Origin: Acidobacteriota bacterium
GTDB lineage: Bacteria > Acidobacteriota > Terriglobia > Bryobacterales > Bryobacteraceae
Length of the DNA stretch: 53,147 nt
Direction of reading: 5' to 3'
NCBI GenBank assembly: GCA_021787555.1
Contig: JAJYLS010000003.1
Coordinates: 1-53,147, forward strand
Shown: piece by piece, positions 32,411 through 40,586 of the stretch
How positions within the stretch are numbered: position 1 is the stretch's first letter
Layout of the letters: every line of letters starts with the position of its first letter
Translations under genes and position numbers: made by a program
The notes under the pieces: generated by a model
Database searches by the model: none
What the model was told of the DNA's origin: nothing
Seen by the model: the letters and a program-made list of their open reading frames with translations, nothing else

Positions 32411-34855
32411 CTACTTCACGACGATGTTGACCAACTTATCCGGCACCACGATCAGCTTCACCACCTTCTTACCGCCGGTGGCCGCCTGGATCTTCTCGTC
32501 CGCCAGCGCGCCGGCTTTCAGTTCCTCTTCCGGCGTGCCGAAGGGGACTTGGATGCGGCTGCGCAGCTTGCCGTTCACCTGCACCACGATCTCGGCCAGG
32601 TCTTCCTTGGCCAACTCGGGGTCGAACGACGGCCAGCAGTGGCGGAACACCGGGCCTTCGTCCCCGAGTTCGTCCCAGATGTCTTGCGAGATGTAGGGCG
32701 CGAACGGCGCGAGCAGCAGCGCCAGCTTTTCCAGCACCTCCGCCATCGTGGCCGAGCCGATATTTTCCTCCTCGGCGTAGAGGATGTTCACCAGCTCCAT
32801 AATGCTGGCGATGCACGTATTGAAATGCCAGCGGGTTTCGAAATCCTCGGTGATTTTGCGGACCGTCTGGTGCAGCTTGCGCAGCACTTTGCGGTCGGAT
32901 GCGCCCTCGGCCGGCATATCGGTCCGCCCCGCGTTGCGCGTGGCGAAGCGGTAGACGCGGCCCAGGAAATAGTGGATGCCGTTGGCCCCTTCCCAGCGCC
33001 AGTCGACTTCCTTTTCCGGCGGCGCGGCGAAGAGCACGAACATGCGCGCGGTGTCGGTGCCGTATTTTTCGGCCAGCATGTCCGCGCCCACCACGTTGCC
33101 CTTGGACTTCGACATCTTCGCGCCTTCGGCAATCACCATGCCCTGCGTGAAAAGGCGCCGGGCGGGCTCGGAGTTCTTCACCAGCCCGATGTCGCGCATC
33201 ATCTTGGTGAAGAAGCGCGAATAGATCAGGTGCAAAATGGCGTGCTCCACGCCGCCGATGTACTGATCGATCTCGAACCAGTAGGCGATTTTCGCCGGAT
33301 CGAACGGCATGCGGTCGTTGCGCGGATCGCAGTAGCGATAGAAATACCAGGACGAATCGATGAAGGTGTCCATGGTATCGGTCTCGCGGCGCGCCGTACC
33401 GCCGCACCGCGGACAGGCCACATTCACGAACTCGGGCACGTTTTCGAGCGGCGAGCGGCCGGTGCCGGTGATCTCGACCTGGTCCGGCAGAATCACCGGG
33501 AGTTGATTTTCGGGCACCGGAACTACGCCGCACTGCGCGCAGTGGATCACCGGAATGGGCGTGCCCCAGTAGCGCTGGCGCGAGATGCCCCAGTCCTTGA
33601 TGCGGTACGTAATGGCCGCATCGCCGAAGCCGTGCTCGCGCGCGTAGGCCGACATGCGGCGGCGCGCCTCATCGCCTGGCAGGCCGGACCACGGCCCGGA
33701 ATTTTCCAAGATGCCGTCTTCGGTGAACGCCTCCTTCATGCCGGGTTCGACGGCCAGCGGCCCATCGACGGGGCTAATCACCGGGCGGATCGGAATGCCG
33801 TACTTGCGGCAGAATTCGAAATCGCGCTCGTCGTGCGCGGGGACGGCCATAATCGCGCCGGTGCCGTAGCCCATGAGGACGAAGTTGCCGATCCAGATGG
33901 GCACCCGCTCGTTGCTGTACGGGTTCAGGGCGTAGTGGCCGGAGAAGAAGCCTTCCTTTTCGATATCGCCCGGGTCGCGTCCGGCGCGGGCGTCCACCAT
34001 GGCTTTGGCCCGCGCCTTGCCGGCGGCGTCGAGCAGCGTTTCGTTGAGCGGATGCTCGGGCGCGAGGATCACGCACGTCGCGCCGAAAATGGTATCCACG
34101 CGCGTGGTGAAGACGCGGATGTGCTCGCCCGTTTCGGCGAGCATGAAGTCGATTTCCGCGCCTTCCGAGCGGCCGATCCAGTTGCGCTGCATGGTGAGCA
34201 CGCGCTCGGGCCAGCCGCCTTCGAGCTGCTGCATGTCGGTGAGAAGCTGGTCGGCATAGGCTGTGATCTTCAGGAACCACTGCTCCAGGGCGCGCTGATC
34301 CACGGGCGTTTCGTCGTGGCGCGAGCAGCAGCCGTCCACCACCTGCTCATTGGCCAGCACGGTGGCGCACTTGGGGCACCAGTTCACCAGCGCCTTCTTG
34401 CGATACGCCAGCCCGCGCTCCAGCATCTTAAGGAAGAACCACTGGTTCCAGCGGTAGTATTGGGGCTCGCAGGTGGAGACCTCGCGGTCCCAATCGTAGC
34501 TGAAGCCGAAGCGGCGATGCGTCTTCTTCATGGCCGCGATGTTCTGGAGCGTCCATTCGCGCGGCGGGCGCTTGTTGGCGATGGCGGCATTTTCGGCGGG
34601 CAGGCCGAAGGCGTCCCAGCCCATCGGGTGCAGGACGTTGAAGCCGCGCATCCACTTATAGCGCGCCAGGGCGTCGCCGATGGAGTAGTTGCGGATGTGG
34701 CCGATGTGCAGCGTACCGCTCGGGTACGGCAGCATCTCGAGCACGTAGAACTTGGGCTTCGAGGGATCCTCCTCGGCTTTGTAGAAGGTGGCGTCCTTCC
34801 ACCGCTCGAGCCATTTCAGCTCGATGGCTTGATGATCGTAAGGCTTTTCGGGCAC
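32411..34855 (-). CDS. leuS: Leucyl-tRNA synthetase
   Basis: An 814-residue class I synthetase. HIGH-type motif: 'MLPYPSGTLHIGHIRNYSIG'; KMSKS: 'MVIAEGAKMSKSKGNVVGAD'; the editing domain is present ('MGYGTGAIMAVPAHDERDFE', 'VFTTRVDTIFGATCVILAPE'), so mischarged Ile or Met can be cleared. Zinc-type cysteine pairs are seen in 'WCPKCATVL' and 'VACPRCGGTAR'. It is shorter than E. coli LeuS (860), mostly at the C-terminal end. GTG 34853-34855 is the start, with minus-strand TACGAT (34863-34868) seven bases before it. Downstream lies the hairpin ladder. Confidence 0.96.
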   Translation of the reverse strand: MPEKPYDHQAIELKWLERWKDATFYKAEEDPSKPKFYVLEMLPYPSGTLHIGHIRNYSIGDALARYKWMRGFNVLHPMGWDAFGLPAENAAIANKRPPREWTLQNIAAMKKTHRRFGFSYDWDREVSTCEPQYYRWNQWFFLKMLERGLAYRKKALVNWCPKCATVLANEQVVDGCCSRHDETPVDQRALEQWFLKITAYADQLLTDMQQLEGGWPERVLTMQRNWIGRSEGAEIDFMLAETGEHIRVFTTRVDTIFGATCVILAPEHPLNETLLDAAGKARAKAMVDARAGRDPGDIEKEGFFSGHYALNPYSNERVPIWIGNFVLMGYGTGAIMAVPAHDERDFEFCRKYGIPIRPVISPVDGPLAVEPGMKEAFTEDGILENSGPWSGLPGDEARRRMSAYAREHGFGDAAITYRIKDWGISRQRYWGTPIPVIHCAQCGVVPVPENQLPVILPDQVEITGTGRSPLENVPEFVNVACPRCGGTARRETDTMDTFIDSSWYFYRYCDPRNDRMPFDPAKIAYWFEIDQYIGGVEHAILHLIYSRFFTKMMRDIGLVKNSEPARRLFTQGMVIAEGAKMSKSKGNVVGADMLAEKYGTDTARMFVLFAAPPEKEVDWRWEGANGIHYFLGRVYRFATRNAGRTDMPAEGASDRKVLRKLHQTVRKITEDFETRWHFNTCIASIMELVNILYAEEENIGSATMAEVLEKLALLLAPFAPYISQDIWDELGDEGPVFRHCWPSFDPELAKEDLAEIVVQVNGKLRSRIQVPFGTPEEELKAGALADEKIQAATGGKKVVKLIVVPDKLVNIVVK

Positions 34856-34900
34856 TGAAAATATCGTAGCAGGAGGCGCGCGAACAGGGTGCGATTCATC

Positions 34901-35299
34901 TCAGGCCAGCAGAGAGAATCCAGCGACGCCGCGAAGAGCCCGATCGAAGGTGACGGTGTCGCGGCACCCCGCCTGGCGGCTGATCTCGCCGATGAGATGA
35001 TCGGAGAAATCTCCCTTGCCGGCACGCCAGGCGCGCAGCGCGCGCCGCACCAAGGCATCGTGTTCAATGGAAAACTGCCCAGTGCGCAGGACTTGCTCCA
35101 GGTGGCCCGCGATTTGAGGCTTGGTTTGGTGGTAGAGGCGTGACAACACCCAGACCAGCTCACAGAGAACGATGGCGCTCAGGTAAAGGGGCTCATCGTT
35201 CCGGAGGCACTCTTCGATCACGCGCTCGGCGATCGCGCACTGGCGCGGGTCGTCGGCGGCGAGATAACGCACCAGGACGTTAGTGTCCAGGCTTCTCAT
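34901..35299 (-). CDS. VapC-type PIN-domain toxin
   Basis: A 132-residue PIN toxin: 'MRSLDTNVLVRYLAADDPRQ' (first Asp), 'LSAIVLCELVWVLSRLYHQT' (Glu), 'GKGDFSDHLIGEISRQAGC' (third acidic site) and the 'TFDRALRGV' end. This branch is often paired with AbrB/MazE-type antitoxins, as here. ATG overlaps the antitoxin stop by four bases. It lies 45 bases from the leuS start, in the same orientation, so transcription could continue into leuS. The family cuts tRNA. Confidence 0.9.
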   Translation of the reverse strand: MRSLDTNVLVRYLAADDPRQCAIAERVIEECLRNDEPLYLSAIVLCELVWVLSRLYHQTKPQIAGHLEQVLRTGQFSIEHDALVRRALRAWRAGKGDFSDHLIGEISRQAGCRDTVTFDRALRGVAGFSLLA

Positions 35300-35538
35300 C
35301 GCCGCGCGTATCCATCCGCGATCGCCCGGCGGATTTCGGCGAGGGAAGGTGCCCGCTTTCGGGGAGAACGCACCATGCCCTTCAACTTTCGGATCTCGTT
35401 CGTGAGGGGCTCCAGGATCAGGCGCCGCTTGGCATCGACACGAAACTCGATGCGCTGCCCCTTGCGGAGATGCAGTTCCTCCCGGATCTCCTGTGGCACG
35501 GTGAGTTGTCCCTTACTGGTTAGAGTGCTAACCGGCAT
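35296..35538 (-). CDS. AbrB/MazE-type swapped-hairpin antitoxin
   Basis: An 80-residue antitoxin. The N-terminus 'MPVSTLTSKGQLTVPQEIRE' with 'GQRIEFRVDAKRRLILEP' is the AbrB/SpoVT swapped-hairpin DNA-binding fold; the basic tail contacts the toxin. It starts at ATG 35538 and overlaps vapC by four bases. Just upstream is a perfect 10-bp palindrome overlapping the promoter, and GTAAGGAAG recurs next to the start codon, so the protein probably represses its own operon. Confidence 0.9.
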   Translation of the reverse strand: MPVSTLTSKGQLTVPQEIREELHLRKGQRIEFRVDAKRRLILEPLTNEIRKLKGMVRSPRKRAPSLAEIRRAIADGYARR

Positions 35539-35555
35539 CTTCCTTACCGCTTAAA

Positions 35556-35598
35556 GCTTCCTTACTATAGTGTAAGGAAGCAGGCCACCGCCCGTCAA
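35556..35598 (-). promoter_or_regulatory. Promoter with perfect palindromic operator of TA module 3
   Basis: On the minus strand: TTGACG (35593-35598), 18 bases, TACACT (35569-35574). The palindrome GCTTCCTTAC-N6-GTAAGGAAGC (35556-35581) covers the -10, and a third GTAAGGAAG half-site (35539-35547) abuts the start codon. It is the clearest operator in the window. Confidence 0.65.
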
Positions 35599-35610
35599 GC
35601 CGCGCGAAAG

Positions 35611-38600
35611 CTACGGAACCGAGGGCCGCAGCAGCAGGCGCACCGTCGCAATGGAATTGGGCCCCAGCCCAACCTCCAGCCCGCCGTTCTGCACCGCGAG
35701 CTCCCGCTGGTTATCCTCCGCCGCGTTGCACAGCCAGGCATGATTGATCGCAAGCAAGCCGGAAGACAGTCTGGCCGTCGCCGCGTGGCCGGCGGTTTCG
35801 AGCAGCCTCGCCACATAGCCGTTGCCGTCTTCGGCGGGCTTGAGCGTTTCGAGCTCGACGCCGTCGCCGCTCAGCATAAGGAACGATCCGCCGGCCGCCG
35901 GCAGCGTGCCGCGCTCGGCGAGCTTATCGTTGCGCACCAGCTCGCCCAATTCGAGCGGCGTCAGTTCCTCGTGCGCCAGGCGGGTGAGCGCGGCGGGCGC
36001 CAGGTCCGCGCCGCTCGTGAGCACGTAGCGGAAAAGAAAATCGCCGCTCTGCACGCGCGGGAAATTGGTATGCCAGTAGTTGTTCAGTGCGTAAGAAAAA
36101 ATCGTGGACGAGCGCGGCTCGAATTTTTTCGGCCACAGGCCGCGGTCGATGTCGCCGAAGGTGACCAGCGGGGCATCCAGCGGAAGCACCGCCGCGCTCA
36201 TGCCGCCGCCGCTGACGCGCGCCCAGCGGCCCGTCGTGTACCATTCGCGGCAACCGCCCGCGAGTTCGTCGCGTGCGGGGTTTACGGTTCCCGTTTGACC
36301 CTGGTATTCGAACTGCGGATCGGGCGCGGCGAACGGGAAAGCGAAGTAAACGGCTTCCTTGTCGCTGACCGGCTCCTTCTTCAGCCGGTTGAGAATCTCG
36401 ATCTTCTTTTCGGCATCGAACAGCCGGATTTCGACCGCGATTTCGGGCGCATGCGGCCCGCTCACCTGGAAGCGCAGCGTGGAGCCCCAGGGCGTCCGGC
36501 TGACGCGCACCGCCGCGGTGCCGCCGGAGGGCGTCACGGTGAGGTTCGCGGTGGGCAGGTGCTCGGTGATGTGGATGAGACGAGTGTTGTCGCCGCCGGA
36601 AACATAGAGGTATTGGCCAAGCAAATAGGGGCTGTGCGAATCCACCATCTCGCGGCCGGTCTGCTTGTCCACGATGCTCGAAATGCCGCCGCGGCCGGGA
36701 TCCACGGTCACGCGGTAGAAGGCGTTTTCGATGGTGTTCTCAAGCCTGGCGGGCGGAGCCGCCGCGGGGGGCGGGCGGCGCTCGAGGCGGTACACGCGGT
36801 AGCCAAGGCCGGGAACATTCCCGGCCCGGAATTGCACGTGGCGGTATCCGGGACCGTTGCGCAGCGTTTCGAGCGGAACCACCCCGCCCTCGCTGTCCAC
36901 CAGCGCCAGGCCGTTGGCAAGATCCGTTTCCACCAGCCCGCTGCGCGCGTGCGCCAGGGAATTGAAAACCGCTACCGCCGGCGGCGTGATGCGGATGGAA
37001 TCCATCAGGCGGCTCATGGATTCCTGTGCGATCCAGTGCGCGGTCTCGTGCGCGTCGGTGACGTGGAAATGCTTGGTCGCGATCTGGCGCACGCTCTCCT
37101 CGCTCTCCGGGCGCGACCAGCCGCCGGAAGAGGTATAGGTGTGCTCGGCGTAAAGGACCAGGTCCGACCAGAGGCGGTGGAGGCGGTCGAGCGGCGGCGC
37201 CCACTCGGGCTGCTGGAGCGCGGCCAGCGAAGACAGCGTCTCGACCGCCGGCCCGCGGCTTTCGGTCTCGCGGTACAGCGCGGCAAATTGCGCGTCGGTG
37301 CCGATGCCGTCTTCCCAATAGGGGCCGAAATCGCCGCGCACCGTCTCGAGCCTATCGCCGTAGCGTTTGGCGATCAGGTCGAAGTAATCGCGGAAAGTGG
37401 CGAGTTGGAGGTGCGGCCAGGCATATTTGGCGTTCCACTGCCGCACGAATTCGCCCTCGCCGGCAATGAGGTCGGTATTTTCGAGCTGGCTGCCGAACAT
37501 GAGCACCGTATCGGGCACATAGCCCGGCGATTCGAAAGTCTGGAAAAACACCGGCAGGCTTTCGCGGCAGGCGGCCTCGCGCGGCGGCATGCCGCAGACG
37601 AACCAGAGGTTGGAATACTGCTTCGTGTAGGCCATCAAAACCTTCGACCCGTCGGGGCCTTGCCACCAGAAAGGCGAGCGCGTCTGCCAGCGGCCGTAGA
37701 GCGGCTGCGGCCCGCGGTCGGGATTCGCGCCGGCGGCGAAATACTTCACGCCCGCGGCGCTCAGCACGGAGGCATAGGCCCATGGATACGCGGGCACGTC
37801 GGTGATGTTGGCGTAGTCGGCCGGCTGGCCCATCTGGCGGTTGAGCGCGTGGCCGGCGTAGAGCGAGCGGATGAGCGTTTCCAGGCTGGCGCCGCCGGCC
37901 ATCAGGTTCATTGCCTGCGCGGGAATGGCGATGTGGCCGGCGCGGACCGCGGCTCCGAATTCCTTCCGCGCGGCGGGCGAGCGCGTGCGCAGATACTGCT
38001 CGGCCAGCCAGGCGCCGTCGAGCGAAAAGCGCATATCGGGATCGCTGCGCATCTCCGCCAGCAGGCGGTCCAAATTTCGGTTTTGCAGCTCTTCGATTTT
38101 GGGCTGGTAGTCGGTGAAGCCGATATCGAGATGCGTGTGCGGAACGATGTACACGGTCAGCTTGCGCTCGGGTGTGACGGGCACGGCGGGCTCATATTTC
38201 TTGCCGTTGATCTCGATAGTGGCGCGGGCTTCGGACCCGGCGGGAAATTCCGGGACCGCGAATTCAAAACGCTGCTGGCCGAAGCGGCCGGTCGCGAGGT
38301 CGGCGCGCTGGGTGGAGCCGGCGAGCGAGAGGAAAAGGTTTCCGCGCGAAACCGTTTCGGCGGGCGTGACGGTTACGGAGATCAACTCGCGGTTCGGAGC
38401 GGAGTAGAAATAAGTCGGCTCGATGGCGATGGCGGGTTCGGCGGGAGCGCTCTCCGAATGCACCAGCGCCAGCGCGTCCCACTCGAATCGGGAATCGCCG
38501 TTCTCATCCGGCGGATCGTTCACCGCGGTGATGCGCAGCGTGTTCTCGCCCTGCCGCAGAACGCTGGCGGGAACTGGGACGCGGGCACGCGCTTCGGCGT

Positions 38601-38976
38601 TGACCGGCGAATCCATGCGCCCTTCGGCGTGATAGCTCAGGCGACGATCAAGGTACACTTTGCCGGGTGTGCCGTTGAGGTCGAGATCCAGGTGCGGCGC
38701 GCGCGGAAAACCGGCGAGCACGGCGAGGTCCAGGAAGAACGATCCGCGCGGAGGCTCGTTCAGGCGAAAGTGGATCTCGCGCACGCCGGCAGTCTGCGTT
38801 GCCGGCCAGCGCCGCGCGGCATTGGGCGCCGCGGCATCCACCACGACCTGTCGATTGCCGGCGCGTCCGCCAAATTCGGCCGCATTGTGGTTGAACTCGC
38901 CGATATGCCAGACAGTCGTCTCCTGGGCCGGAAGCAGCAGCGCCAGGAACAAGAGGGTTATGATTCCTTTAGCCAT
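35611..38976 (-). CDS. Secreted GH38-type glycoside hydrolase with N-terminal carbohydrate-binding-like domain
   Basis: An 1121-residue exported protein. Signal peptide 'MAKGIITLLFLALLLPAQET' starts at ATG 38976; longer in-frame starts precede it but add non-homologous residues. Residues ~20-175 form a beta-sandwich like the C-terminal domain of rhamnogalacturonan lyases (PL4). The GH38 core starts at 'TVYIVPHTHLDIGFTDYQPK', which holds the His/Asp zinc ligands, with 'RFSLDGAWLAEQYLR' following; a large C-terminal beta domain ends the protein. GH38 enzymes cleave alpha-mannosides, but this branch is diverged, so the substrate is open. The catalytic Asp cannot be assigned by eye. The start overlaps the divergent oxidoreductase start. 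Confidence 0.82.
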   Translation of the reverse strand: MAKGIITLLFLALLLPAQETTVWHIGEFNHNAAEFGGRAGNRQVVVDAAAPNAARRWPATQTAGVREIHFRLNEPPRGSFFLDLAVLAGFPRAPHLDLDLNGTPGKVYLDRRLSYHAEGRMDSPVNAEARARVPVPASVLRQGENTLRITAVNDPPDENGDSRFEWDALALVHSESAPAEPAIAIEPTYFYSAPNRELISVTVTPAETVSRGNLFLSLAGSTQRADLATGRFGQQRFEFAVPEFPAGSEARATIEINGKKYEPAVPVTPERKLTVYIVPHTHLDIGFTDYQPKIEELQNRNLDRLLAEMRSDPDMRFSLDGAWLAEQYLRTRSPAARKEFGAAVRAGHIAIPAQAMNLMAGGASLETLIRSLYAGHALNRQMGQPADYANITDVPAYPWAYASVLSAAGVKYFAAGANPDRGPQPLYGRWQTRSPFWWQGPDGSKVLMAYTKQYSNLWFVCGMPPREAACRESLPVFFQTFESPGYVPDTVLMFGSQLENTDLIAGEGEFVRQWNAKYAWPHLQLATFRDYFDLIAKRYGDRLETVRGDFGPYWEDGIGTDAQFAALYRETESRGPAVETLSSLAALQQPEWAPPLDRLHRLWSDLVLYAEHTYTSSGGWSRPESEESVRQIATKHFHVTDAHETAHWIAQESMSRLMDSIRITPPAVAVFNSLAHARSGLVETDLANGLALVDSEGGVVPLETLRNGPGYRHVQFRAGNVPGLGYRVYRLERRPPPAAAPPARLENTIENAFYRVTVDPGRGGISSIVDKQTGREMVDSHSPYLLGQYLYVSGGDNTRLIHITEHLPTANLTVTPSGGTAAVRVSRTPWGSTLRFQVSGPHAPEIAVEIRLFDAEKKIEILNRLKKEPVSDKEAVYFAFPFAAPDPQFEYQGQTGTVNPARDELAGGCREWYTTGRWARVSGGGMSAAVLPLDAPLVTFGDIDRGLWPKKFEPRSSTIFSYALNNYWHTNFPRVQSGDFLFRYVLTSGADLAPAALTRLAHEELTPLELGELVRNDKLAERGTLPAAGGSFLMLSGDGVELETLKPAEDGNGYVARLLETAGHAATARLSSGLLAINHAWLCNAAEDNQRELAVQNGGLEVGLGPNSIATVRLLLRPSVP

Positions 38977-40063
38977 GATTCGTATCGTAATGCTTCTTGC
39001 GACGCTCGTGTCGCTCGCCGCCGCCCAGCCGGTCCGCGTGGCCATCGCGGGACTGGCGCACGGCCACGTGGCCGGCTTCCTGCACAATGCCAGGGGCCGC
39101 TCCGAAATCGGCCTCGTCGCGCTGTACGATCCCGATCCCGCGCTGCTTGCCAAGTATGCCAAACCGGCCGGCCTCGCCAGCGACATGCTTTTTACGGACC
39201 TTGGCAAGATGCTCGACACCGTGAAGCCGGAAGCGGTCGCCACCTTCACCAGCACCTACGATCATCCGATGGTGGTGGAGGCATGCGCCCAGCGGCATAT
39301 TCCGGTGATGATGGAAAAGCCGCTGGCGGTGAGCGTGGCCGCCGCGCGGCGCATCCAGCAGGCGGCCAACCGCACCCGCACGCCGGTGATCGTCAATTAC
39401 GAAACCACGTGGTACCGCAACCACGCCGCGGTCTGGAAAATGTTCCACCCGCAGGGCGCGGCGGGCGCGATCCGCAAAATGGTGGCCATGGACGGCCACC
39501 AGGGGCCCAAGGAGATCCACGTCCAGCCGGAGTTTTTCGCCTGGCTCAGCGACCCGGTGAAGAACGGCGCCGGCGCGCTGTTCGATTTCGGCTGCTACGG
39601 CGCGAACCTCATGACTTGGCTCATGGACAACCAGCGGCCCCTCAAGGTCACCGCCATCGCGCAAACGGAGAAGCCGCAGATCTACGCGCGGGTGGATGAC
39701 GAAGCCAGTGTGCTGCTGGAATATCCCAAGGCGCAGGGGATCATTCAGGCGTCGTGGGACTGGCCCTTCAACCGCAAGGACCTGGAGGTGTACGGCGAAC
39801 GAGGCTACGCGATCGCCACGACCGGCGGCAACGACTTGCGCGTGCGGCTTCCGGGCGACCGCGCCGAGCAGGTGCGCGGCGCGGCGGACCTGCCGGCATT
39901 GCCCGCCGATGCGCACGATTCCATCTCGTACCTCGCCGCCGTGGCGCGCGGGAAGGTGAAGCCCTCGGGTTTGTCGGGCCTGGAAAACAACATGATCGTC
40001 GTCGAGATTTTGGAAGCGGCGCGCGAATCCGCGCGCACCAGCCGGACGATCGTTTTGCAGTAG
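38975..40063 (+). CDS. Exported Gfo/Idh/MocA-family oxidoreductase
   Basis: A 362-residue NAD(P)-dependent oxidoreductase. It opens with a Sec-like signal 'MIRIVMLLATLVSLAAAQPV', then the nucleotide fold 'RVAIAGLAHGHVAGFLHNAR', 'EKPLAVSVAAARRIQQAANR' (the conserved EKP) and the C-terminal alpha/beta domain with 'GALFDFGCYGANLMTWLMDN'. Family enzymes oxidise sugar hydroxyls, often at C3. ATG 38975 overlaps the ATG of the divergent GH38 gene; ATG 38990 is a possible alternative. There is no twin-arginine motif, unusual for an exported cofactor-binding enzyme. The gene leads to the DinB-like and DUF1080 genes. Confidence 0.85.
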   Translation: MIRIVMLLATLVSLAAAQPVRVAIAGLAHGHVAGFLHNARGRSEIGLVALYDPDPALLAKYAKPAGLASDMLFTDLGKMLDTVKPEAVATFTSTYDHPMVVEACAQRHIPVMMEKPLAVSVAAARRIQQAANRTRTPVIVNYETTWYRNHAAVWKMFHPQGAAGAIRKMVAMDGHQGPKEIHVQPEFFAWLSDPVKNGAGALFDFGCYGANLMTWLMDNQRPLKVTAIAQTEKPQIYARVDDEASVLLEYPKAQGIIQASWDWPFNRKDLEVYGERGYAIATTGGNDLRVRLPGDRAEQVRGAADLPALPADAHDSISYLAAVARGKVKPSGLSGLENNMIVVEILEAARESARTSRTIVLQ

Positions 40064-40072
40064 AATACCTCT

Positions 40073-40582
40073 ATGAATCGCGTGGCTTTTCTGTTTCTCG
40101 CCGTTCCGCTCGTGGGTACGCTGTACGCGCAAAATCCGGTGATCGCCGAGGCGAAGCAGCAGTACACCAGGGTGAAAGACAACCTCATCGCTGCGGCCGA
40201 GAAGATGCCGGAGCAGGACTACAACTTCAAACCAACCGACGCGCAGCAGACCTTCGCCGAACGCATGACGCACGTGGCCAATCAGTACCGGTCATGCGGC
40301 GCCATCGCCGGCCAGCACAAGACCATCGACACCTCGAAGCGCGACAAGGCCAGCGTGGTCTCGGCGTTGAAGGAGTCATTTGCGGTCTGCGACGCCGCCT
40401 GGGACGGGCTGAACGCCCAGAACGCGCACGAAATGGTTCAAGCCGGGCGGGGCGGCCAGCGCTCCAGGCTGGGCATCCTGATCGGCAACACCAATCACGA
40501 TAGCGAGCTGTACGGCTACATCGCGGTGTACCTGCGGCTGAAGAACGTGGTGCCGCCCTCGAGCGAGCGCCGGATGCGGTAG
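40073..40582 (+). CDS. DinB-like family protein, exported
   Basis: A 169-residue protein with signal peptide 'MNRVAFLFLAVPLVGTLYAQ' and a four-helix DinB/YfiT fold: 'AKQQYTRVKDNLIAAAEKMP', 'AERMTHVANQYRSCGAIAGQ' and 'IGNTNHDSELYGYIAVYLRL', in which His residues form the usual metal site. DinB-like proteins include thiol transferases, but most are uncharacterised. The likely -10 TAGAAT (40061-40066) overlaps the stop codon of the previous gene and leaves six bases before ATG. It is convergent with the DUF1080 gene, four bases away. Confidence 0.78.
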   Translation: MNRVAFLFLAVPLVGTLYAQNPVIAEAKQQYTRVKDNLIAAAEKMPEQDYNFKPTDAQQTFAERMTHVANQYRSCGAIAGQHKTIDTSKRDKASVVSALKESFAVCDAAWDGLNAQNAHEMVQAGRGGQRSRLGILIGNTNHDSELYGYIAVYLRLKNVVPPSSERRMR

Positions 40583-40586
40583 CGCA

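Noticed and set aside
32252-34858. 868-residue plus-strand open frame
   Set aside because: Antisense of leuS. The leuS frame has all synthetase motifs; this frame has none.
35740-39699. 1319-residue plus-strand open frame
   Set aside because: It is antisense to the GH38 gene and runs on into the oxidoreductase gene in another frame; low-complexity Arg/Ala/Gly-rich translation without domains.
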